Assembly (NCBI RefSeq): GCF_020283565.1
Contig: NC_060064.1
Span: forward strand, 8,794,266-8,858,265
Origin: Trifolium pratense
Taxonomy: Eukaryota > Streptophyta > Magnoliopsida > Fabales > Fabaceae
Length of the DNA: 64,000 nucleotides
Reading direction: 5' to 3'
Shown piece by piece: positions 23,301-35,651 of this stretch (its first letter is position 1; each line of letters opens with the position of its first letter). The notes beneath the pieces are model-generated. The model was not told the origin of the DNA and made no database searches. It saw only the letters and a list, made by a program, of their open reading frames with translations. Both the position numbers and the translations under genes were made by a program.

Positions 23301-24072
23301 TGTTCTGATGCAGGTTGGGAGTGGAGGAAATATTTTCAGAAATGTTGAAAATGGTTTTTTACTTTCAAAATTATCAGAAATAATTTAGCATGTTGGAAAG
23401 ATGGATATGTAGTAAAACTTAAACGAGCTTTCACCTAAGAACTTGAGATTTCATATGAGTTGGTCATTAGTAGGTATATAGGCTACTGGTCATATCTTAC
23501 TGTTCAAAACCCTAGCCACTTCCCTTACAGCCAGCCACCTTTGGCTTCCTTTGTTGCAACCTCCAGCACCTTCATTCTGCTGGCTGTGAGGGGGTGTGTC
23601 TGAAATCCCACATTAACTATTGTGGATAAAGTAGTCTTTACAAGGCTTAGGCAATCCTCACAACTCAAATTTACTTCTGGGGTTGAGATAGGTCTATATT
23701 CTACGACTTAGCTAAAACCTAATGTTATTTTGTTGCCACCTTCTGTTAGTTTTCTCTTTACCTCAAATTTATTGTTAATTGTTATACTAGCAGAGAGTGT
23801 GGATGGATCAAGTCTTTTTGTAATTGGTTTTAATTTAGCATTTGGTTGGCTTTAAAGTTGTCTTGTTCCAAAGTTGGAGAACATAACCAAGATATCCAGA
23901 AATTATTCAGTCATGCCGAGGAACATAAAAGCACAATTTACTCTTTAAGTACCTTTATTAAGGTTTAGAATACTGTTCCGAACTCATACCTGAATTAGAT
24001 AACCGGCCTTAAAGTAGGATATTCTATTATATAGTCATGCAATAGGAACCTATGGAAATGCCAATTTGTTTG

Positions 24073-24233
24073 TGTTGAATGGTGTCAAAGAGCATCGTGG
24101 ACATTCTATTATATAGCCGATTCTACAATTAAGAGCATTGATTACAAAAGGAATATGCGCTATGGAATATGCTATGCTAAGAATAATCTAGGATATTCTA
24201 GAGTATATTTACAATAATTATTTAATATCAACA
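24073..24233. mobile_element. Solo copia-type LTR with 5-bp target-site duplication GTTTG
   Basis: 161 bp from TGTTGAATGG to ATATCAACA, flanked by GTTTG on both sides (24068-24072 and 24234-24238). Its right two thirds closely match the 150-bp LTR at 29050-29199, so both come from one family. Confidence 0.9.
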
Positions 24234-24987
24234 GTTTGTTTGTGTTCCACTACATTTCATATCCTAGCAAGCATATTTTTTTCAAGACCTCATTATGCAT
24301 ACCCTGAGGTACTTTTTTGTTCATGAATCAATGTCGTGATCTAAAACATTTTCTGTGGTGATGTTTTTTATTTGGTAACAGCTTTAATTTGATGTATTCT
24401 GATGAAAAATTTCCTCAGCATTAATTATTGATTTGTTGCTCTACAGACAAGGCATCTTTTTATACCAGATGCAGAACCTGGAAATTTCCTTCAGTACTGT
24501 TGTCCATGGCTTCTTCCTGCTCTGCTTCTTCATCAAAATAGTTCTGATCTTAATTGGGTTGCCAAGGTGTGAGCAGGATCCATAACTGATATGATATTTT
24601 ATGTTAATATATAATATGGAAGCTTCTAAATTTCATTCTGTACGAAATAGAAATTATATCAATTAGATGCCCTTATGCTTTTAGGATTGCCATTGGTTGA
24701 ATGATCAAAACTTTGGCATCTCTTTTACTGCATACATGGATCATAGATTCTTAAGTGCAGTGTCTGTATGTTGTTTTCTCTAACAAAGTTCCCTTTTGCA
24801 GGTCACTTGCCAACCTATGACAGTTCTTATAAAACCCCACTTCGCTTCGATATTTTCAATTTCTATGGCTTTGCATTGTAGTAAGAAACCAGGATCGGAG
24901 GGGGGAACTCGTGTGCTTCAGAGTTCTATTCTTGAACTTGGTCAGATTACTGTGAAAGAACGAGACGAATTCATAAAGAGACATTTG

Positions 24988-25780
24988 GTCTGCTGCTCTG
25001 CTCTTTAGGGTTTTTTTGTTTTACAGAAAATAATATTTACCGATAACAGTCGTATGTTTATTGTAACTTTTTATAGGAAAATTATCTTATTGATAGAAAC
25101 TTGAAAATATAGTTTAGATAATGTTTAGATTTTAGATCAAATTATTTTCAGGAGAATGTTCCTACTTCAAAATATTGAGAAATAATTTCCACTCTTGGAT
25201 TTTTGTTTTGGGCCTAAATCCATCCCAAAAGCTAACTCATGGTGTCGAAGGCCTGTCCCACAATTAAAAGCCCTCCCCTATGCCGCAGGGAATGAATATG
25301 TGCGAGTATCTTGATAATAGGTTCTTAGAGTTTGAGCTTGGGCTTAACTCAATCTTAAAAACTAGCTCAGGGAGACAGGATAGCCCCACTTATAAGTTAT
25401 AACCACTATTTTGTCCATATCACTAGACACCGTAGGATCTCTAATAATTATATCTATTAATAACTTTTTGTTAATTTCTGCTGAAAGCATATTTGTAATG
25501 ACAGTTTCTCAAACCTCAGTGCATTTTTACTTGGTTGTTTTCATATGCATTGGCTTTGAGTGTGGGTGCTGATATCTATTAAACATTTTTATTCCCAATA
25601 TCTTTTGAGGTGGATCCATTTTAATCATATTTGTTTGAAATTAATGTAAAGTTTTTCAGCTTATAATTAAATAGCATCCGTTGTAATAATAGTATTCTTT
25701 ATCATTAATTACTGGATTTGTTTGAGGAGATATTTTTGTTGCAAGTTTTAACATATATTGTTCTTCATGTGTACATTTAG
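24988..25780. other. Intron 28, AT-rich, no gene recognised
   Basis: A short duplicated phrase about GGCCTAAATCCATCCC / GGCTTAACTCAATCTT (25211 and 25339) hints at an old dispersed repeat. Otherwise nothing is recognised. Confidence 0.45.
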
Positions 25781-26327
25781 GTCTCGATAGTCAGCTGTAT
25801 TTTATCTTTGTGCTCTTGTTCTTCCGACCCTGTGGTCCCTTTCTTTTCCATGGATGCAGTGTCAAGTGTAATTCAAACAGTTGTTGATGGATTTCTGGAC
25901 TCGTGAGTTATCTTCTCTAACTTACTGTTTATATTTAATCCTATCACTATCTGTATCTTGATATGTAATATTTATTGAGATGTAGGGATGGTAGTCACAC
26001 AACTGCTGCTGTTGTTGATAAGATCAACATTTTTCGCCCTGATAGAGTTTTCATGGTACTTTTTATTTCATACGACTTGATAATACCATTTTGATATCCT
26101 TTTCCCAGACTTGACAACACCATTTTGATATCCTTTCCCCATTTTCTTATATTCTTGCCTTGGTGATTATAATGAATTCAATTGTTTTCTAACTGGCAGT
26201 TTTTGGTAGAAATTCATTATAAAATTACAGCAGCGTCTCATTACAGACATAAGTGCCACCGATTGTCTGGAATTGAAGTGCTTATTGGTGTTCTTGGTCA
26301 GAGAGTTGCTGTTTTAAGCACATCCAA

Positions 26328-28458
26328 GTAAGTTTTATGGACAGATCATGTATGTCATATATGAAAGATATTGTAACTAGAAATATGTTCATTCTTGAGT
26401 GATGGTATTCAATTCAATTGTCTTGCGTTTGTTGAACAGTCTATGACGTGCCAAATTATGTTTGTTCCAGACTTTCTCTTATACAATTGCCTTTAATCAG
26501 TGTAATGAATAGCATGCTGTTTCAGAGTAGCACAGGGTGACTGTATAGCCCCTCAGTTGCGTCACGTTTCAGTGTAGCAAATGTTGCAGCTGCTTTCGGG
26601 TAGTAAAACATAAGTGGGACCTATTTCCAAAGTGAGGGAGGCGCCGACATTGATTTCAACCAATTAGAGTGAGTGTTGAAAAGAGTGTTCCTAGCACTCA
26701 TTGGGGAATAATAGCATTAAATATGATAAAAAGATAGTTAACCGATGCTTATATTTTAGACCAAAAGGTGTGACAATGTTTTTTGCTTATATTTGAGATT
26801 AACCAGAGGGAGTATAGCTTTTTTGTGGAGGTTTTTGAGGGATTTCAGCTTTAAAACACACTAGAAAAACTTTGCATATTTTTGTGCTTGTTTCCGTGCT
26901 TCTTTCGCACATTTCCCTCAGCCTGTCATATTGTCCAACGACTCTCTCTCGCAATTGTCTCGCCTCTCTACATCTCTAATGAATCTCTCTTAAAATTCTT
27001 TTACATATGCCATCCTGAACATTGGGTAATAAGATTCCTTACTTTGCTATTTTTGAAGGACCCCTAGTATGTTTTTTTCCCTCAAGTGTTTGGTTTCACT
27101 TGTCGCTCATAATCTTTCTCCTAGTTGTTTTTTCTATCCCTTTGTCGGTATTCCTAAGACTATCTAGACAACCTTATCTATACTTGACGACAACAAACAA
27201 TGGCTGCTTTGGAGTCCAATCCTTCATGGACCCTTGTTCTACTTTCTCATGGAAACTCTACTGTTAGCTATTAGCGGGTCATTGTTATAAAAGTTGGCAT
27301 TGGTGGCAGGTGCTCATTTGAAAGCTCAACTAATAGTTACTAGTTACACTCAAATTCTTGATCTAGATTGAAATATTACCTTCTCTTCAATTGCTTAACA
27401 GGCATATGTTTGCGTGTTCTTGTTTATGGCTGCCATAAGATAACAGCCTTTTTACGAGAGGAAATCTATATGGAGCAACCACTTGGTTTTGTTGCTTAGG
27501 GGGGAGTCAGATCTTGTTTGCAGGTTATAAAATCCTTGTATGGTAAAAAAAATTACCCTCTATAATCAATTGCTCATTTAGTCAGGTTTCAATCCAGGCA
27601 GAATTCTTACTTTTCTTTCCCGTTCTCAAATATTTTCTCACTTTCTCTTGTTCCCTCTCATGCCCTTTCAGTATCAAGTCTTGCGATCTCACCAATTGGT
27701 ACTGACTGCACAGCAAAGCTTCCAGGTTTTGAAGAGTGGACATTTGTGGAAACATGAAATTTTTTGAGTGTCAATGCATTGCAATGTCATCTTAGTGTGG
27801 ATGCACTAGGGATTACCTCCCCCAAATATACTTTGAACAAGATCAATTTAATAGGAAAGAATTTGATTTGTCAAAGGTAGATTGTATTGTTGATATCAGA
27901 GCTGAATTACAGAGAAAAATAAAACAATTGACAAAAACAGACCATCCGTATTTGTACCCTGCTATAGTACTATCATATTTATAATTTTTAATTTCTATAA
28001 TTAACTTTCTCCATCTCCTTCTACACGTTTCCCTCCTCATTACAGTTAAGCTTTTTAGTAGGATTTTGCTTATGAGTATAAACTTGTTGGGTTCAACCCC
28101 CTTATTGGACCCTTCCTATAGACTTTCGTGGGATCCACTATCTTACCAGATTTATTGTAGTAGAATAAGATCTAAATGATTAACTAGTTAACAAGTTTGA
28201 TGGGGATAAGATCCTATTTGTGCAATTAATATCTGAACTAGGTTTTAGCTTTTTACCGTTAATTTTCTCCTTCAGATTTTCCTTGTTGCTGATTGGTTGT
28301 TTTCACCGTAACCCTAAATGTATGCCCTTATTTATGTATATATGTTATTTGCCAACCTTTCCAGGGTCATTGATAAATTTGAATGTTGAAGTTGATAAGT
28401 TTGAAGTTTTGATCTATTTATTTCTCATTTACTGTTCTTAAATTTTGAGTGAATGCAG
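26328..28458. other. Intron 31, 2.1 kb, repeat-like sequence without a recognised gene
   Basis: 26510-26840 has GC-richer repeat-like sequence (GTTGAAAAGAGTGTTCCTAG) and ends with an AGAGGGAGTA-type MITE terminus near 26806. 26880-27270 and 28220-28440 hold open frames of T-rich composition without domains. The exons on either side join in phase, so nothing from ATM is missing here. Confidence 0.45.
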
Positions 28459-29049
28459 TTATCTTTTCAACTTGATTGGACCATTGATTGGATGTCCTGC
28501 TTTACAAGTCCAATGTTGTCGTATACTTTCTGCGTTGTTGAAATCTTGTAAGGAGCATTTATCATCTGATATCACTAGCATGCTTGGGGAACAGCTCCAG
28601 GTTTATATTATTTCAATTTTACAATGTTTTCACTTCATTTGATTTTTTTATTCCATTATTTACAACTTCGTCTTTTGTTCAGTTTCTTGTTTCAAAGTTA
28701 GTGGCATGTTGCATTCCTTCTGAAAGGATAGAATCACTTGATAGTTTTATATCAAAAGGTTTACCTCTGCTCCGTACGTTTACTTTGGAGTCTGATCCAT
28801 CTACTTCAAAGTGAGTTTCTTCTATTCAACTTTCTCTTTTGTTTCAAGTTTCAAGGATCTGATCTTATTATAATTTATGTATGCATAAAAAATATTTTTG
28901 CAGGAGTTAGAGCCATTTCCCGAATTAAAAATGTTTGATGAGATACGGAAGTTTCATGAAGAATTATGCCACACTTACTCTATTCGTGACCACATATTGA
29001 AGGTAAAGAATTATAATCTACTTGCATATTGATGAACTTGTAAGGGTCC

Positions 29050-29960
29050 TGTTGAAAGGGAAAAATATAAAGAGTACAAGAGGACATTCTATTATTAAGA
29101 GCATTGATTACAAAAGGAGTATGTGCTATTGAACATGCTATGCTAAGAATAATCTAGGATATTCTAGAGTATATTTACAATATTTATTAAATATCAACAC
29201 TCCCCCTCAAGCTGGAGCATTTAAGTCAAATGCACCAAGCTTGTCACATATGTAGTTGATTCAAGGACCTCGCAGTAATTTTGTAAAGACATCTGCCAAT
29301 TGATGATTAGATTTGACAATGCTTGTGACAATGTCGCCTGATTCGATCTTCTCTCTGACGAAATGACAGTCTATCTCAATTTGTTTGGTCCTCATGAAAA
29401 ACTGGGTTTGAGGCAATGTGCAGTGCAGCCTGATTATCACAGATAAGTGTCATTCGTCTAGCCTGTCCATCAGGGCCTTCTTTAATAGCAAAAACCCACC
29501 GACAACAGTGGACTCCAATGCAGTCATTTCATCAGAAGGACTAGGTAGACCGTTTACCTTTATGAAGAGCAATAGGTAAATCAACAGTAGGACTAGGTGA
29601 AACTGCAGCATGAGAAGGAATTGGAACAGAATCTGAATCACCTGAAATTCGAACACGATTACGCTCATAAGTGTTGGTCTCTTTAACTGAATCATTAGAA
29701 TCAGTAGGAATGGTATGTAGAACTCGAACATATTTATATATGAAGCATGGGTACTCCATTTGAGGGATAGTACCGGTACCGGGTACGTATTGGGACCAGT
29801 ATGTGGTTGTGGAGGTCTGTGAGTAATGACAGATGTTTCGAATTCAAATGATGGAATAGATAGAACCTGCGGAGTAGACTCTGTTGGAGCTGGTCTTGCA
29901 AAGAAAGGCACATCTTCAAATAAAGTAACCTCTGCAGAAACATTAAAAGAATTAAATCAT
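29050..29960 (-). mobile_element. Ty1-copia deletion derivative: 150-bp 3' LTR, polypurine tract, fused RT/RNase H remnant
   Basis: The LTR at 29050-29199 has TG...CA ends (TGTTGAAAGGG...ATATCAACA). On the minus strand a GAGGGGGAGTG tract precedes it. Leftwards from 29480 to 29200 come RNase H motifs (LICDNQAAL-like, then a TKQIEIDCHF-like stretch and the AYDLYAPA-like end). At 29560-29450 the frame holds SPSDEMTALES and then GFLLLKKALMD, i.e. the start of the reverse-transcriptase domain joined directly to RNase H. The region 29560-29911 is the proline-rich spacer before RT. The 5' LTR, gag, protease and integrase are absent. Confidence 0.75.
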
Positions 29961-30188
29961 AAACAGCATTCATCCTATTTTTTCTACAAGCTTAAACAAA
30001 TATTTTTAAAACATTAAAAGGATTTTTCAGAAAGTCTTGAGCATGTGGTTTGGTAATTCTCTTTTAACTTGTTATCTGTTTCATTGTTCATTTTCAGTTT
30101 GTAAAGAGGTCTTGCTACCTTCCACCACGGTTACTTTTGTCAAGGTGATTTCCTTTCTCAACAGTCTTTCATATTTTTTATCTTTCAT

Positions 30189-30601
30189 TGTAGGCTTTGT
30201 CTAACATGAAAGAGTGGTTCAATTGGTGCATGATGCACAAGTCATGAATAATATTATAACGAATACGAATTTTACAAAATCCACCGTTGGATTGAAAATT
30301 TATATCATATATAGGTCATCCATAATTTTTTTTAAAGAAATTGAAAATCGTACGATATACTACTGAGACTCATCAAGATTAATGGTTTATCGGTTTTTAT
30401 TGAATACCGTTAATTTGATGGGTCTCAATAACATATCAAATGATTTTCAATTTCTTAAAAAAAAAATTGATGATCTATGCGATTTATAAACTTTCAATCC
30501 AACGGTGAATTTTGTAAAATTCGTATTTGTTATAATGTTATTCATGACTTGTGCTCCATGTATCACTTGAACCACTTTTTCATGTTAGACATGACCTACA
30601 A
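30189..30601. mobile_element. Foldback / MULE-like MITE with long (about 180 bp) inverted arms
   Basis: The left arm starts TTGTAGGCTTTGTCTAACAT and the right arm ends ATGTTAGACATGACCTACAA. The inverted match continues through GAATAATATTATAACGAATA / TTGTTATAATGTTATTC and CACCGTTGGATTG / AATCCAACGGTG. Only a short centre (about 30370-30410) is unpaired. It lies in intron 35 and, if transcribed, would form a long hairpin. Confidence 0.85.
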
Positions 30602-31029
30602 ACCTATGATGCTAGCTCAATATTGCTTCCTGTTATTTAAATATATAACTAAATTTAAAGTCTTAATTTCATGAAAATAATACCGTATGCATGAGTTTTT
30701 TTAGAGTGAGCGAGAATTGGAGGACACATATTTACATAATTAATATTAGATGAACTACATTATAACTTGCAATTTGGTTACGTAGTGTTGAAGTTTCCGT
30801 GATTTGTGATTTTGATTTTTGAATACGACTTTTCTTCAGTCTCCAGGCATTGCACAAGAAGTTACTGATTGAAGAAACCTTTCAAAGAAGAGGGAGAGCA
30901 GGTCACTTGGAGGACAAGTATTGGCATGGTGATCATGAAATTGTGCATGCAGTTTGGACACTTGTTCACATGTGTGGGTCGGATGATGCAGGTGGTGCCA
31001 GAGAATTGGTTTCAGATTTCATTTCCAGG

Positions 31030-31687
31030 GTATGGTAGAGCTAGGCATCAACAAGAGCTTCATGTTCTCCTCGTCTTTTCACTTGTCACACTTCAATTTC
31101 ACATGTTTACTCTCTGTGCGCTTTGTTCTCTTCGTTTTTTATTTATATATAAGTCTCACAACAAAATGGCATATGGGACGTTGTGGGGAAACTCTGGGGA
31201 TCCCATAGCTCAATGGGTACAGCCCGTCCTCTAGAAATTTTTATACCTGGGATTGAACATGGATCCTTTCCCTAGGAGGCACCAGCCGTTACCATTTGTA
31301 ACATTCTATTTGGGTTCCTCAATAATTAATTTATGATGATCGCGGGTTGTCTAACACATTCTTCACTACTGGTAGAAATTTTCGTAGGATCTACTAAAAT
31401 TTCACTCCCTTTTTCGTGGCTATGATTTGACAGACAATTATTTATATTGTAGTTTGCTGACTTGCATCACTCTTTTTTGGTCGAAAATTATCTTCTACCT
31501 TTTGTAGTTCTAATTTTCAGATATTTATTAGATGAGGAGAAATAATTAAATAATAAATACAGTGTATATTAAATTATCATTGTGTAAATAACTTTTAGCA
31601 ATTAAATTATCTTGTTAAACCGTGCGCTTATCAAATAGATTATATCCCTTCTTGTAAAGAACCTTTATTGAGGCTACACTGCTGCAG
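31030..31687. other. Intron 36, no gene recognised
   Basis: GCTCAATGGGTACAGCCCGTCC and the following lines (31185-31300) look like a fragment of a dispersed repeat. The neighbouring exons join in phase. Confidence 0.4.
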
Positions 31688-31909
31688 GTTGGTGCTGGGG
31701 ATCCACACTCTGTTGTTTTCCAACTTCCAGGCAAGAGTACTCGTATCCATCCGTGCAAATCAATTGATTACTGCAGTACAGGGGAAACCAGTTACAACAT
31801 AGGCGTGTGCATATCTGAAGAACTTTTAGTTGTCCTTATGAAATTACTTATGAAGTATCTGATGGATGATTCAGTTAAAGTTGTTGATACGGCATCACAA
31901 ACTCTTCGT

Positions 31910-33327
31910 GTAAGTGTATTTCACTTTTATTTGGCCTTTGCAGAAACTCATTGATATTTATATTCTATTTTTGTACTTAAAACGTAAAATTAAATGAGAT
32001 ACAGTCGTTGATATGGTGGCATGCTTGTTTTTGGTCTGAGACCGTTGGTATTTGTAAGCTGCATCAGACCCGGACAAATTATAATTGTGATAGGTGGGAG
32101 CCACATAAGCAAACATTGACTATTCCAGTGTCTAATTTTCCATCCTAAGAATTTTCTTAAGGGGAATCAAATGTTTTGTCACTAGGACGAACATACGTTG
32201 GTTGTATCTGTGATTATTGGCAAACTGTTTACATTTTGTACCTTATTTGTATAAAATACTTCAGTGTTGTAATTGATTGGTCTAAAACAGAAAGTTTACA
32301 TGCTATACATACTACTTCTAAAAATAGATTACATTTTTAATATTGCTTGTGCTTTGTACTTGTGATGAATTAATTGCAAATGATTCCTTGCTTCTGTTAT
32401 GATTAATTACATCATTGGTTTGGATTAACAGGGAATTCTTTCGACTGAAAGAGGCCAAAAAGCTTTACATTCATTTGATTCTTACCAAAGGTCTCTTGTC
32501 ATGGTAATATTTTAATTCACAAAAAAAATTGTTGATTTTATAATTTTTTGAATGTATATGCCACATAAATGCTGATTATCGAGCATTGCATTATTTGTTT
32601 CCTAGAATAAGAGGGATTCCATAATTATATTATCTTATCTCGTTAGTTGATTTCTGTTTTTAATTTTCTTGATTATGAGGAATTATTGTATTTACTTTTA
32701 AGTTTCCTAGACTGAGGATGGCTCTGTGCCTCCTCCCTCTATTTAATCCTTGTAATCCTTTTGTTCTAAACACATTAGAATACATAACTTCTATTATCTG
32801 AATATCTACATTGAAAGTTTATATTATTGTGGTGGTGAGTAAATTAGACATTGGAATGGTTAGGAGATTAGAATGTATTGAATAGGCATGCCAAGTTCCC
32901 ATGAAGTGGGATAATCTCACTGAACATGACAGGAGGATTTCTTTCTCATTTAGACCACTTTCCTAAACTTACACTTTGAGGAGGAGGTGAACTCGTTTTG
33001 GGTGGGATTATGGGCCTCGGGGTGGTGGTGACTGTTATTCCAGACTCTAACAGAATGGAGGAGTCATCATTCGATATAAAACAATGGACAATACAAAGGG
33101 TGATGTGATGGGAATGGGGAGTGGTGTGGAGGATTCATCATTTGAAATTATTGGGTGTGATTGATTTCATGATCCAAAGAAAGCACTGCTTCTCTTTTTG
33201 TCTTTAACTTTTCTGTATCCATTTTTTCTGCACTTATTCCTTGCTATCAGCCTTGATTTTCCCAACTCTCGGACCGTTTCTATATTGCTACCAGTACATA
33301 TGGTTTAATAATTTTGTATTATTGCAG
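31910..33327. other. Introns 37 and 38 around exon 38 (32432-32503), no other gene
   Basis: Both introns are AT-rich. 32860-33190 has GTGGGATAATCTCACTG- and GGATTATGGG-type sequence without a recognised element. Confidence 0.4.
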
Positions 33328-33397
33328 ATACATTCCAAAGGCGTTAATATCGAACTTGTGGAAAATTTCCTATCGGATCTGCGTGAGAGGTCAAAAG

Positions 33398-35079
33398 GTA
33401 AAATCGTCAGTTTTTGTTAATTTATTACATGAATCTTTTGTAAGTGCTTGTAGAGCTGGTTTGATGTGAATTAACATTATGCCTGTAATCTTATCATCGG
33501 TGTTGTTTTTCATTTCCTACCTTAATGTAATATTTAACACAACACTACTTCAAATGGATGGAAAGGACATATTATGCATTTTGACGCTGTAGCTTTAGGC
33601 ACATAGGAGGTTGAACTGAAATGGAAAGCAGTTAGTTTTACTTAAGTTGTGGCTACCAATTCGGCAGTTCCATGAACTGTATACTGTCGTTTACAGTAAA
33701 GGAAAATGCTAATGAGTCTTAATAAAACCCCTTCAAGTAATTTTAAGTAAAGGAAAATGCTAATGAGTGCCCTTATGACCTTGGTTAAGGAAATAAACAT
33801 AGAATTTTTTTGTAGGAAATGGTGTATTCAACTTTTTAGCAGTTTGAAAATTGTTGTTTCCAATACAAAACTTCTACTTTTATCTTCCTTAACTAGTGCA
33901 CTTAGGACACTTGTTAGCATGACCCGAAAAATGTTATACAAACCTTGTAGCAGTAATTCTTATATACACTAATACAATTCATGAAATATAGACTCTTTAG
34001 AATCAATCCTAAGAAAAAAATTACAATGCTATTAATTACTTTAATTCAAAGTTAAGCTGGGATTGATGGAAATGGTTAGAATGGAGTGGGATGATACTAG
34101 GTTTCATTGCTTGGATTGTTAAAATAGGATGGATAAAATGCATTCAGAAATAAAAACATGCATATAATTCATATGAAAATTTTCTGAACTGCTACATGGC
34201 CTCAGTTCATGTATTTCAGTAATAATTATATTTAATTGAAGTAATAGTTTGCCAAATTATAAATCTCAAGTGAAGTCTTATTAACACCCAAGTCTAACCT
34301 TGCACCCAATGTGTTGGGCTCACCAGTACCGTGTCAGGACAAATGCGCCCTCAAATAAATAAGTAGATTGAAATCACAAGCTAAGTCTCCATTTGTTTTG
34401 TAAACCTTACCACTACAATTTTGATGAGTTTGCAACTCATTTTGCAAAAATGTATCTTATAGTGATAAACATTTTCTTGTGATTTGGATTAAAATATTTA
34501 TATCCCAATGAAAACACCTTTTATAGCATGGGGTTCAAGTTTGCCAATATTCTTATATTCATGAACAAAAGTTGTGCAACTAAAGATTTTTAAAGTCAAA
34601 TAATTTGAAATGCTAGCAACAGGAAAATATTCTTTGAAAATTTGAATTGGAGTTTGAAAATTTAGAACTTTGGAGGGCATTCTGTTATAATTAAATATGC
34701 AGCAGTTAAACCTGCTTCACCCCAGAAATAATTTGGTACGTTACTTGAGAAAAGTAAAGCTCTAGCCACCTCCAACCAGTGTCTAATTTGGTAGTAGAAG
34801 TCCATCTACCAGATTTGTGTATTTGTGTGCAGTTCAATAAAGTTTCTGTTTAAAACCCTATTGAATTCTCAATATATATATACACTCTTGTCCATTATAA
34901 TACAGTTAAATGCTACAAATTTAAGTAACATTGTTTGTAATTTTGAAACCTGCTTATAGATTGGCATTTACCTGTGCTTGTTTGCCTCTTGCTGAGACAT
35001 TGCTTAAAAAATTTCAGCGGTAGTATTACTGGTAGGAATTGGCATTAGTATTATTGTTTGATTTGCTTCTGGATGGCAG
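33398..35079. other. Zone where the ATM mid/FAT exons are missing
   Basis: Exon 39 ends ...FLSDLRERSKG in phase 1, and the next ATM exon (IEEAKLFRAQ...) starts in phase 0 at 35080. In ATM family members these points are separated by roughly 600-700 residues; no sequence for them is found in these 1.7 kb. Joining the two exons directly would give an immediate TGA. The zone contains a copia integrase fragment (34490-34850) and otherwise AT-rich DNA with a duplicated phrase (AGTAAAGGAAAATGCTAATG at 33696 and 33747). Confidence 0.75.
34490..34850 (-). mobile_element. Ty1-copia integrase C-terminal fragment, dead
   Basis: Minus-strand frames read EVARALLFSSNVPNYFWGEA, then AAYLI, then LNFQTPIQIFKEYFP and GKLEPHAIKGVFIGI. 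This is the familiar copia order (W-E-A...AYLINR-P...F-G-K-F-V...KL-P-A-K-VFLGY). There is a frame break near 34690 and no LTRs, RT or gag nearby, so only a fragment was left or inserted. Confidence 0.85.
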
Positions 35080-35648
35080 ATTGAAGAAGCAAAGCTATTT
35101 CGTGCTCAAGGTCTAAATGAGATGGCTATCAACCTTGGAATCTACATATCAAGAGAAAATAAAACTAATGAAGAGACTTCAGATATATATCGGTTGATTG
35201 GGAAGTGGTTGGCAGAGACCAGATCTAGCAAGTTATTGTACAAACTTAATTCTGTTTAATTTTCAAATCATATATAATCCGTTTTTTATGCTTGACTATT
35301 TAAGTTCTTCTCCTGTTTTTATCTAAACTTGCAGCTCAAGAACAATTTTGGAGCAGTATTTGAAACCTGCAGTCTCTATTGCTGAGGATGTGAAAACTGC
35401 GGATAAGAAGGCCATGGAAAGGAGATGTCAGACTCATTTTCATCTAGCACACTATACTGATGCCCTTTTTAGGAGCCATGAAGAAAGGCTTAACTCTAAT
35501 GAGTGGCAATCAGCAATGCGTTTAAGAAAGCATAAGGTACCAAATTCACTGAATGAAATAAAAAGACTGGGGTCCATTAAAAGATATTGGAATTATAAGT
35601 GACATTAATTGCGGTTGCTTGATATAATCATGGATTTTACAGACAGTA

Positions 35649-35651
35649 TAG
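35649..35651 (+). other. Premature TAG in ATM exon 42
   Basis: The phase from exon 41 (RLRKHK) into exon 42 gives T-V-TAG-L-E-A-L-I-K-R. Exon 43 (GEKTDYTMKIQELQKQ) continues in the same phase, so the stop is a simple substitution in an otherwise intact exon. Copy 2 in this window does not reach this point. Confidence 0.88.

Larger units (their letters stand above)
22515..24446. other. Intron 26, repeat-rich, no gene
   Basis: Besides the tandem repeat and solo LTR listed separately, 23590-23730 resembles a dispersed plant repeat (ATCCCACATTAACT..., CAATCCTCACAACTCA). No ATM exon is missing here by phase: exon 26 ends and exon 27 starts in phase 0. The matching stretch 62322-64000 forms the right end of the window. 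Confidence 0.6.
24447..33397 (+). pseudogene. ATM: ATM copy 1, exons 27-39 (central helical repeats)
   Basis: Exons: 24447-24566, 24802-24987, 25781-25902, 25986-26055, 26200-26327, 28459-28600, 28683-28810, 28904-29002, 30098-30144, 30840-31029, 31688-31909, 32432-32503, 33328-33397. Recognisable stretches include HLFIPDAEPGNFLQYCCPWL, DKINIFRPDRVFMFLVEIHY, LIGPLIGCPALQVQCCRIL, FPELKMFDEIRKFHEELC and EELLVVLMKLLMKYLMDDS. All join in phase except exon 33 to 34: exon 33 ends in phase 2 (AA), while exon 34 (ELEPFPELK...) starts in phase 0, and direct joining gives a TAG. A microexon may lie in the 93-bp gap, but I found none that fits. Confidence 0.82.

Noticed and set aside
29450..29911. Independent minus-strand gene of 153 residues
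   Set aside because: Spacer and RT start of the copia derivative; it ends at the fused RNase H junction.
31185..31215. tRNA-like phrase GCTCAATGGGTACAGCCC
   Set aside because: No B box at the right distance and no pairing stems.
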